Source of the DNA: Kingella sp. (in: b-proteobacteria)
GTDB lineage: Bacteria; Pseudomonadota; Gammaproteobacteria; Burkholderiales; Neisseriaceae
Direction of reading: 5' to 3'
Assembly: GCF_030527935.1 (NCBI RefSeq)
Contig: NZ_JAUMZV010000054.1
Location: forward strand, 1 to 12,164
Length of the DNA stretch: 12,164 nt
The translations under genes were made by a program, and so were the position numbers. Position 1 is the stretch's first letter. Each line of letters begins with the position of its first letter. This document shows, piece by piece, positions 1 through 5,519 of this stretch. A model generated the notes under the pieces. It was not told where the DNA came from, made no database searches, and was given only the letters and a program-made list of their open reading frames with translations.

Positions 1-290
1 TTGCTTTGATGCCGCTTGATTTTTTCGGGTAGCATACTTTTTAGGACACTACCAATTATTTTTATTCTCTCATCCAAGCTATCCACAGGCTGATTAATGG
101 CTTGTTCCACTGTATGACGTGTTACTTGCCTGATGTCTGCGGCAGTATCGTTAAGTTTCTTGCTAGCTTCAGAAAGCGCTTGATTGGCTTGAGAAGCCGC
201 CAAGTCAAAAGATTTTTGCCGTTGTTCGGTTTTACCTTGAAGCAGAATAATGTTTTGGATGAGTTCATCAATTTTTCTTTCTAAATCCAT
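1..290 (-). CDS. Partial coiled-coil protein, last gene of island operon
   Basis: This open reading frame starts with ATG at 290 and runs without a stop to the window edge, so only its first 96 residues are visible. It begins MDLERKIDELIQNIILLQ. Residues 1-60 are rich in Q, A, K, E and S, with a heptad-like spacing of Leu, Ile and Ala typical of a long amphipathic coiled coil. There is no signal peptide and no membrane segment in the visible part. It starts 10 bp after the stop of the metallopeptidase gene, so co-transcription is very likely; the ribosome site is weak (GAG about 9 bp upstream), which suggests translational coupling. I do not recognise the family. Small coiled-coil proteins of this sort occur next to mobilisation and secretion genes, so an adaptor, chaperone or mobilisation role is possible but only a guess. 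Confidence 0.72.
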   Translation of the reverse strand, partial: MDLERKIDELIQNIILLQGKTEQRQKSFDLAASQANQALSEASKKLNDTAADIRQVTRHTVEQAINQPVDSLDERIKIIGSVLKSMLPEKIKRHQS

Positions 291-300
291 GTTTTTCTCA

Positions 301-1542
301 TTATCTTTTGATTGTTAAGGTATTCATTTCTTGGATGCGCTCTTGTTCCAAATCATATGCCTGAACAGCTTCCCTTGATTTCCGTTCAGCATCTTGTCCG
401 ACATTGGAAGCCATCATGCTATCTAGCGCAGCAAAGCGACTATCATCATGGTCAGATAAAAGCGCGGCAAAACCGTACTTATTGAAATCTTGAACGGAAG
501 CATTTTTATCAAGCGATTTAGAAATATCAACGGTTTCTTTATTGCCCCGATCATCGACTGGATTTGTCTGCTCTACGGGAACATGTTGATGGGTTTTATA
601 AGTATGATCAAACAAACCATGCTGTTTTCTGCCTAAATCATAATAGGGGATACGGTCGTTAGGATTGTTTAATTGAATACCAGCCCGCTCTAAACGCGAC
701 TCATCTAAACCTAAGGCTTTCAAATCAATACGGAATGGATCAGGATTATGCTCTTTGCCATGTTCGTTTTGCTCATACCACATGGCTGTGCTGATTTCAC
801 TAGCTGCATAATAGTGGTTGTAATTGACTTTACCTTTACCAACTGTAATATCAGGATTGTCAAAATAATTAGTTTCCATGCCTTGAATATTGCGAGAATT
901 GTAGCTTAAAGTTAGGTCTGCATTTGGAGTTAGATTAGACTTGATTGTGTACTTATTACCGTTTTTCTCAATAAAGTCTTTCATTCTAAAATTAGCAACT
1001 TGATGTATATTTTTTAAGGTTATTGCTGTCCCTTTATTTCTAGATTCTTCTTTAACCATACTAACTACCGCATTGTTTCCTGCAATTTCAGCGGTAACCT
1101 CGTCCCATTTGTGCGCAGCCATCATTTTACGCACCTCTTGGGTATAGTCCCTTGGAGATGGTTTTTGAGCTTCCAGTGTCAAGTCTCGTTCATAATTAAA
1201 TGTTGCCTTGCCCATTGCTCTATTGTTACGGGCATGACGGATTTCATGTCCCAAGACAAAGACATTATCGCCTTTTTCTTGTTGATAATTGGCAGATGAA
1301 AACTGATCCAATGAAATAGAAATTACTTTGTTTTGCCCATTAAACCCACCACCCATGCCACTATTAGGCGGCAGTGCTTGCAAACTTAGTAATAGTCCTC
1401 TATTAGCAACGTAATTAAACTGCTCATTTAACACAGGTGAAGATAAAATTGCATCTTTCAGATTATTAACGTGTTCCTTAGTTACGCCGTTTTGTTTACT
1501 GAAATCATTAATAATTTTTTGTGCTTTTTCAGAAAATGCCAT
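301..1542 (-). CDS. Putative zinc-metallopeptidase effector (HExxH toxin)
   Basis: This is a 413-residue protein with no signal peptide or membrane segment. Residues 95-106 (FVLGHEIRHARN) contain an HExxH zinc motif: H99 and H103 are ligands and E100 is the general base. E148 or E152 in the segment WDEVTAEIAGNN is placed like the third, gluzincin-type ligand. The N-terminal part (residues 43-80), with a Gly-rich turn and a strand before the zinc helix, resembles from memory the metallopeptidase domain of effectors carried by Xanthomonas-type killing type IV secretion systems; I cannot run the search. The C-terminal 90 residues are charged and helical and could hold a secretion signal, but I see no convincing XVIPCD motif. 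The gene begins 14 bp after a lipoprotein gene, with AAGGAA as ribosome site 7 bp before ATG 1542. Lipoproteins in front and a signal-less enzyme behind suggest an effector with periplasmic target and cognate immunity. A household intracellular protease is the alternative. Confidence 0.75.
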   Translation of the reverse strand: MAFSEKAQKIINDFSKQNGVTKEHVNNLKDAILSSPVLNEQFNYVANRGLLLSLQALPPNSGMGGGFNGQNKVISISLDQFSSANYQQEKGDNVFVLGHEIRHARNNRAMGKATFNYERDLTLEAQKPSPRDYTQEVRKMMAAHKWDEVTAEIAGNNAVVSMVKEESRNKGTAITLKNIHQVANFRMKDFIEKNGNKYTIKSNLTPNADLTLSYNSRNIQGMETNYFDNPDITVGKGKVNYNHYYAASEISTAMWYEQNEHGKEHNPDPFRIDLKALGLDESRLERAGIQLNNPNDRIPYYDLGRKQHGLFDHTYKTHQHVPVEQTNPVDDRGNKETVDISKSLDKNASVQDFNKYGFAALLSDHDDSRFAALDSMMASNVGQDAERKSREAVQAYDLEQERIQEMNTLTIKR

Positions 1543-1556
1543 TTTAAGATTCCTTT

Positions 1557-2246
1557 TTAATAAATACTCATCATACCAACACAGTTAGGTTCACCTTCTT
1601 TGGGTTCATCTCCCGCTTCTCTACGCAAAGGAATAACTCGGATATTTAAATAACTGTTCTTTAATGTTGTAAATTCGTAAACTGCACCATATCTCAATTG
1701 ATGTTGGACAGAAAATCCCAATTTTTCTGCCCGTGAAAGAAAATCTTCAAATGTGATATTACACTCTGGAAAAGTATTGACACTTAAACGATTAGGTTCT
1801 TGATTAAAAAGTATTGATAAATATTTTCCCCCAATAATATTTTTTACAAATTCAATATATTCCCACCAGTTTTTTGAAATGTTTTCCGCAAATCCATATG
1901 ATCCATGATCATCAGTTGGTTCAGTATGTATCCCATAAATCTCTTCCAATCTCTCAGGCGTAAGCTCATCAACAGACTTGGTTTCATGCATCAGTTTTAG
2001 TGTTTTGAGCAGTAGTTGTTCGGGTGTGAGTTTTACATTGGGATTTAGTTTTTGGCGGTAGGCTTCCATAGGGTCTTTTTCCTTTTTGGCAAGAGATGGG
2101 GCAAAGATTTGTGCGGTATCAATTTGAGTTGACATAGGCTCTTTTTCCTTTTGAACAGGTGGGGTTAATGTGTGCTGTGTTTCAGACTGCACACAGGCGG
2201 CTAAATTTGTGCATATGAGCGCAGATAATAGTAGCATTCGAAACAT
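1557..2246 (-). CDS. Putative immunity lipoprotein, copy A
   Basis: This is a 229-residue lipoprotein, read from ATG 2246. A GTG at 2252 would be in frame, but AGGAAG lies directly against it and 5 bp before the ATG, and the paralogue also begins with MFR, so the ATG is preferred. The signal peptide MFRMLLLSALICTNLAAC ends in lipobox LAAC with Cys18 as the lipidation site; Val at +2 favours outer-membrane sorting. A disordered linker with two KEK(D/E)PM-like segments follows, then a helical block (KLTPEQLLLKTLKLM and onwards), a divergent centre, and a C-terminal domain starting at TFPEC and ending in GEPNCVGMMSIY. It is clearly paralogous to the gene at 2377-3042. The gene stops 14 bp before the metallopeptidase start, the usual layout of a lipoprotein immunity gene ahead of its effector. 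I do not know the family; the immunity role is inferred from context. Confidence 0.8.
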   Translation of the reverse strand: MFRMLLLSALICTNLAACVQSETQHTLTPPVQKEKEPMSTQIDTAQIFAPSLAKKEKDPMEAYRQKLNPNVKLTPEQLLLKTLKLMHETKSVDELTPERLEEIYGIHTEPTDDHGSYGFAENISKNWWEYIEFVKNIIGGKYLSILFNQEPNRLSVNTFPECNITFEDFLSRAEKLGFSVQHQLRYGAVYEFTTLKNSYLNIRVIPLRREAGDEPKEGEPNCVGMMSIY

Positions 2247-2376
2247 AAACACTTCCTAAACTGAAAACAGTTTATTGAAAAATATAAATTTTATCACGAT
2301 TTATTTGTTTAAACAATTTACACATTTTTTAAACTTGTGGATAATTTTTTCGCTATTTTTAGGTTAAAAATTACTT
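2247..2376. other. AT-rich spacer between the two lipoprotein genes
   Basis: This 130-bp stretch has no plausible gene. It contains a stem-loop just before copy A (2257-2274) and AT-rich tracts from which a weak second promoter could act on the minus strand; TATATT near 2295 is a possible -10 without a clear -35. The end of copy B and the end of copy A share the same last sequence, so the spacer sits between duplicated units. Confidence 0.4.
2257..2274 (-). promoter_or_regulatory. Stem-loop abutting the ribosome site of lipoprotein copy A
   Basis: TAAACTG at 2257-2263 and CAGTTTA at 2268-2274 form a perfect 7-bp stem with a 4-nt loop. In the minus-strand RNA the stem lies directly upstream of the AGGAAG ribosome site of the gene starting at 2246, and shares its first A. 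Copy B keeps the CAGTTTAGGA part but lacks the other arm. The hairpin could tune translation of copy A. Confidence 0.4.
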
Positions 2377-3042
2377 TTAATAAATACTCATCATACCAAC
2401 ACAGTTAGGCTCACCTTCTTTGGGTTCATCTCCCGCTTCTCTACGCAAAGGAATAACTCGGATATTTAAATAGCCATTATTTAATCTTGTAAATTCGTAA
2501 ATTGCGTCATATCTTAGTTGATGTTGGACAGTAAATCCTAATTTTTCTGCTCGTGAAAGAAAATCTTCAAATGTGATATTGCACTCTGGAAAAGTACCAA
2601 CACGCGCATCTAATTCAGTAGTAGAATCAATAGATAAACGAGATACTCCAATTTCACTAATTACTTCAATATAATGTTCCCAATCTTTGGAAATTTTTTC
2701 ATAAAAACCGTATTTAGTTTCGCTTTCTCTTTGAAATGAAACACCGTAAATCTCTTCCAATCTCTCAGGCGTAAGCTCATCAACAGACTTGGTTTCCTGC
2801 ATCAGTTTTAGTGTTTTGAGCAGCAGTTGTTCGGGTGTGAGTTTTACATTGGGATTTAGTTTTTGGCGGCGGGCTTCCATAGGGTCTTTTTCCTTTTTGG
2901 CAGGTGGAGATGTAAAAACTTCGGTGGTATCAATTTTAGTTTTTTCCTTTTCAACGGTTGAAGATAATGCTTGTTGTGTTTCATATGGCGCACAAGCGGT
3001 TAGAATGGTGCATATAAGTGTAGATAATAGTAATCGAAACAT
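2377..3042 (-). CDS. Putative immunity lipoprotein, copy B
   Basis: This is a 221-residue lipoprotein. The signal peptide MFRLLLSTLICTILTAC ends in lipobox LTAC, with Cys17 as the modified residue. A strong ribosome site, AGGAGG, lies about 5 bp before ATG 3042. The linker, the helical block containing KLNPNVKLTPEQLLLKTL and the C-terminal 30 residues are nearly identical to copy A. The centre (after LEEIYG, up to TFPEC) differs in both sequence and length. This pattern of fixed ends and a changed middle is expected for immunity proteins that have diverged to recognise different toxins. It is the first gene of the island operon, with a perfect TATAAT at 3072-3067. Copy A begins 130 bp further on. 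No function is known to me for the family; the role is inferred. Confidence 0.8.
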   Translation of the reverse strand: MFRLLLSTLICTILTACAPYETQQALSSTVEKEKTKIDTTEVFTSPPAKKEKDPMEARRQKLNPNVKLTPEQLLLKTLKLMQETKSVDELTPERLEEIYGVSFQRESETKYGFYEKISKDWEHYIEVISEIGVSRLSIDSTTELDARVGTFPECNITFEDFLSRAEKLGFTVQHQLRYDAIYEFTRLNNGYLNIRVIPLRREAGDEPKEGEPNCVGMMSIY

Positions 3043-3066
3043 AGGTCCTCCTAAACTGTGAAATGG

Positions 3067-3076
3067 ATTATATAAT
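3067..3076. promoter_or_regulatory. Palindromic double -10 box at island edge
   Basis: ATTATATAAT is a perfect 10-bp palindrome that gives TATAAT on both strands (3072-3067 minus, 3071-3076 plus). On the minus strand it is well placed for the lipoprotein operon, with a predicted transcript start near 3060 and an 18-nt leader. No good -35 is visible: TTCTAG lies 18 bp upstream on the minus strand. On the plus strand it could serve the msrC-like gene at 3166, again without a clear -35. Confidence 0.45.
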
Positions 3077-3103
3077 AAACTAAGGGTATTCTAGAATCAC
3101 ACT

Positions 3104-3115
3104 TTCAGGCTGCCT
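3104..3115 (-). repeat. DNA uptake sequence, first copy next to island
   Basis: An exact copy of TTCAGGCTGCCT, the complement of AGGCAGCCTGAA. It is the leftmost DUS in the window: none is found in the preceding 3.1 kb, while copies come roughly every 500 bp after this point. It therefore marks the edge between native chromosome and the AT-rich island. Confidence 0.85.
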
Positions 3116-3165
3116 CTCCCCACCAAAAAAATCCCTTTTCTAACGTTCTCCACAAAGGCAACCCT

Positions 3166-3666
3166 ATGCACCCCATCCAAACCACCCCCGCCCCCAAAGC
3201 CGAGCAATACCAACAGCTTCTGCCCCAGCTTCAAGCCTTGATTGCTGCCGATGCCGATATTCCCATCGCCACGCTGGCCAATGTGTGCGCGGTGTTAAAA
3301 GAGCAGTTCAGCTGGTTTTGGGTGGGCTTTTATTTGGTGGACAACAGCCGCAGTGAGTTGATACTTGCGCCGTTTCAAGGCCCGCTCGCTTGCACGCGCA
3401 TTCCAAAAGGGCGCGGCGTGTGCGGGCAGGCGTGGGCGCAAAATCAAACGCTGGTTGTGCCCGATGTGAACCAGCATCCCGACCACATCGCCTGTTCCAG
3501 CCAATCGCAATCCGAAATTGTCGTCCCTTTGCACAACGGCGCGGGCGAAGTGGTCGGCGTGTTAGACATTGACCACACCGAACTTGCCACCTTTGACGCA
3601 ACCGACGCGCATTATTTGCAACAGCTTTGCGCGATATTGAGCCAACAGCTTTTTCAGGCTGCCTAA
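3166..3666 (+). CDS. msrC: Free methionine-(R)-sulfoxide reductase (GAF domain)
   Basis: This 166-residue protein is a single GAF domain that reduces free L-methionine-(R)-sulfoxide to methionine in the cytoplasm, using thioredoxin-type reductant, as part of oxidant defence. Family landmarks are visible: FSWFWVGFYLV (48-58), the GPLACTRIPKGRGVCGQAW block, PDVNQHPDHIAC and GVLDIDH. Cys76, Cys86 and Cys110 have the same spacing (10 and 24) as the three redox Cys of E. coli MsrC/YebR (84, 94, 118). The ribosome site AAAGG lies about 7 bp before ATG 3166. The length is normal for the family. The last residues, FQAA and the stop, are read from a DUS copy. It stands alone on the plus strand, divergent from the island and upstream of the DUF2868 gene. 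Confidence 0.95.
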   Translation: MHPIQTTPAPKAEQYQQLLPQLQALIAADADIPIATLANVCAVLKEQFSWFWVGFYLVDNSRSELILAPFQGPLACTRIPKGRGVCGQAWAQNQTLVVPDVNQHPDHIACSSQSQSEIVVPLHNGAGEVVGVLDIDHTELATFDATDAHYLQQLCAILSQQLFQAA

Positions 3667-3695
3667 ACCATAGACATCCCAAGGCAGCCTGAAAA
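3651..3695 (+). terminator. Inverted DUS pair spanning the msrC stop codon
   Basis: TTTTCAGGCTGCCT at 3651-3664 pairs perfectly with AGGCAGCCTGAAAA at 3682-3695 around a 17-nt loop. The msrC stop codon TAA (3664-3666) lies at the top of the left arm. There is no U-run after the stem, so termination efficiency is uncertain. Confidence 0.55.
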
Positions 3696-3794
3696 TGAAT
3701 TGATACGCTTCGCCGAAGCAAAGTGCCCATTTCTCCACCCCCCATAAGGACATAGTGAATGCAGGTTCTAAGTAACAAGGCATTCTTGCCCCTA

Positions 3795-3806
3795 AGGCAG
3801 CCTGAA
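3795..3806 (+). repeat. DNA uptake sequence upstream of DUF2868 gene
   Basis: An exact AGGCAGCCTGAA copy. If the long start at 3759 of the next gene were used, it would be translated as RQPEN. It lies between msrC and the preferred start at 3864. Confidence 0.85.
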
Positions 3807-3863
3807 AACCGCCTGAGGGCAAGCATGCCGTTTCCTGTATTTCCCCCCAACAGCAACCCCAAA

Positions 3864-5168
3864 ATGCCCTACCACCATACCGAACTCATCCGCCTGCTAG
3901 AACAACGCCACCATCCCTTCCCCAGCGACCCCGCGTCCATCACCGAGATCCTGCGCCAAGCCGATGGCACGCCCGAAGCCAAGCTGCACCGCCGCGCCCA
4001 GCTGATAGACCGCGACCAACACATCGCCCAGCGTCTCGCCCAGCATCAGCAACGCCTGCGCTTCGCCCGCCGCGTTGCCTGCGCAGCATGGTTCATCATC
4101 GGGCTGCTCGGCACATACCAACTGATGCAACAAAGCAGCCTGAATTTCATGCTCATCCTAGTCGGCATACTCGGCGGCAACAGCCTGATGCTGATTATCT
4201 GGCTGATAAGCCTAACGCAAAAATACCGCGCCCCCACCAGCATCCCCCTTTGGCTCACAGGCAACCTGAAAGACCCCATCCACCAGACCCTGCTGGAACA
4301 TGACGCGCAAACCGCTGCCCAGCCCCCCTTTCGCTGGATACGCAGCCGCATCAGCCACCAAATCGCCCTATGCGGCTTGCTCGGCATGTTCACCGCCAGC
4401 CTGATGCTGCTCACCGTGCGCCAATACCAATTCAACTGGCAAAGCACCCTGCTCACCGACCAACACTTCACCCACATCATCCACACCCTTGCATGGCTGC
4501 CCGCCCAACTCGGCATCCCCACCCCATCGCCCAACATCATCGCCGCCGCCCGCAACCACTACCACAGCGAACACGCCGCCCAATGGGGCATCCTGCTGCT
4601 CGCCAGCATCCTGTGCTACGGCATCATCCCCCGCCTAATAGCATGGCTCATCTGCTGGCAACACAGCCGCCGCTACCGCCCCACGCTCAATCTCGCCCAG
4701 CCCTACTACCAAAACATCATCCAACAATGGCAACGGCAAATCATCGACGATGCCAGCGACTACCAACCCGACCGCCCCGCCATTGCCCCCGCCAAAATCC
4801 CACTCAACAGCGCAGGCGAACATTGGGCAATTTTGCTAGAAGCCCCCAACGCCCCCGACAACTGGCACAGCCACATACTCGGGCAAGACTGGACAGACAA
4901 AGGCAGCATCAACGAACGCGCCGAACTCGCCCGCCTAATCAACGAGCTTGCCGCCCAGCCCGTGCAACTGCTCATCGGCATCCGCGCCCAGCAAACCCCC
5001 GACCGCGGCATCATCCGCCAAATCGCCCAGCTCGCCCAAGCCGCCCAACACAACATCATCATCCAACTCTTGCCCAGCAACCCCCAAAGTCCCACCCCCG
5101 CCGAGCAAGAACGCCGCGCCCTTTGGCACAAAGCCCTGCAAGAGAACAGCTGGAATGGGTTGAATTGA
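3864..5168 (+). CDS. DUF2868-type integral membrane protein
   Basis: This protein is 434 residues from ATG 3864. Four hydrophobic segments are visible at about residues 71-89, 94-117, 166-185 and 240-264. The N-terminal part is a charged helical cytoplasmic region (LHRRAQLIDRDQ at 41-52), and a long soluble C-terminal domain follows residue 270. Layout and length match the DUF2868 family, whose biochemical role is not known; it is often found beside a DUF3482 GTPase-like gene, which is not next to it here. The reading frame is open from ATG 3759, which has a good AAGGA ribosome site, but the extra 35 residues include a translated DUS, so 3759 and ATG 3825 remain possible starts. The coding strand is strikingly C-rich. 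A strong DUS stem-loop follows the stop. Confidence 0.78.
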   Translation: MPYHHTELIRLLEQRHHPFPSDPASITEILRQADGTPEAKLHRRAQLIDRDQHIAQRLAQHQQRLRFARRVACAAWFIIGLLGTYQLMQQSSLNFMLILVGILGGNSLMLIIWLISLTQKYRAPTSIPLWLTGNLKDPIHQTLLEHDAQTAAQPPFRWIRSRISHQIALCGLLGMFTASLMLLTVRQYQFNWQSTLLTDQHFTHIIHTLAWLPAQLGIPTPSPNIIAAARNHYHSEHAAQWGILLLASILCYGIIPRLIAWLICWQHSRRYRPTLNLAQPYYQNIIQQWQRQIIDDASDYQPDRPAIAPAKIPLNSAGEHWAILLEAPNAPDNWHSHILGQDWTDKGSINERAELARLINELAAQPVQLLIGIRAQQTPDRGIIRQIAQLAQAAQHNIIIQLLPSNPQSPTPAEQERRALWHKALQENSWNGLN

Positions 5169-5202
5169 AGCCGCCCTTGTTTACAAGGTTCGTGCGATAT
5201 AA

Positions 5203-5244
5203 AAGGCAGCCTGAAAACGCATCTACACGTTTTCAGGCTGCCTT
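5203..5244 (+). terminator. DUS stem-loop terminator after DUF2868 gene
   Basis: A perfect 17-bp stem (5203-5219 with 5228-5244) with an 8-nt loop, formed by two exact DUS copies in inverted orientation. It lies 35 bp after the stop at 5168, at the end of converging genes, and is symmetric, so it could also stop the opposite strand. The U-run is short. Confidence 0.7.
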
Positions 5245-5325
5245 ATCGTTTACCAACCATCAATTACCCCTTTTCAGGCTGAAATCTTTGCAAAACCTAA
5301 AACGAAACAAGAAATGGTCAATTCT

Positions 5326-5354
5326 CCGTCATTCCCGCGTAGGCGGGAATCTTG
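5326..5354 (+). repeat. dRS3-type repeat, left copy
   Basis: The core at 5331-5350 is ATTCCC, 8 nt, GGGAAT, the dRS3 consensus of Neisseria, and is itself an inverted repeat. Together with CCGTC before and CTTG after, the 29 bp recur as an exact complement at 5404-5432. Confidence 0.8.
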
Positions 5355-5403
5355 GTGAAATTTTTGCAATGTAGTGTTTTTACATGAGTTTCTTAATATC
5401 AAA

Positions 5404-5432
5404 CAAGATTCCCGCCTACGCGGGAATGACGG
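5404..5432 (-). repeat. dRS3-type repeat, right copy (inverted)
   Basis: An exact reverse complement of 5326-5354, with 49 bp of unrelated AT-rich sequence between the two. A short unique element flanked by inverted dRS3 copies is the structure of Neisseria intergenic mosaic elements (NIMEs). Confidence 0.8.
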
Positions 5433-5473
5433 CATTTCTTACTTTCAGGCTGCTGTTAGGGTTTTGCAAAGGT

Positions 5474-5485
5474 TTCAGGCTGCCT
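5474..5485 (-). repeat. DNA uptake sequence
   Basis: An exact TTCAGGCTGCCT copy, placed 35 bp after the end of the purine permease gene (minus strand). A partial complementary copy (AGCAGCCTG near 5506) lies beside it and could form a weak terminator stem for that gene. Confidence 0.8.
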
Positions 5486-5519
5486 ATTGTTCACAGTAAA
5501 CAAAAGCAGCCTGCCCCCA

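Larger units (their letters stand above)
5169..5519. other. Convergent intergenic region with DUS and dRS3 repeats
   Basis: This 351-bp gap lies between the converging ends of the DUF2868 gene and the purine permease. It contains a small hairpin (CCTTGT at 5175, ACAAGG to 5188), a DUS stem-loop, partial DUS copies near 5272, 5444 and 5506, an exact DUS at 5474-5485, and a nested palindrome built on two dRS3 repeats. No credible gene is present. Confidence 0.7.

Noticed and set aside
102..284. A 60-codon plus-strand open frame at the left edge
   Set aside because: It lies opposite the coiled-coil gene that is tightly coupled to the island operon and has no supporting features.
1..3060. The island as an insertion sequence or integrated phage
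   Set aside because: No transposase, integrase, terminal inverted repeats or target duplication is visible in the window; mobility cannot be claimed.
4370..5374. A 334-codon open frame on the plus strand overlapping the DUF2868 gene
   Set aside because: It is extremely rich in Pro, Arg and His, as expected from an alternate frame of a C-rich gene, has no domain, and overlaps a clear membrane-protein gene almost fully.
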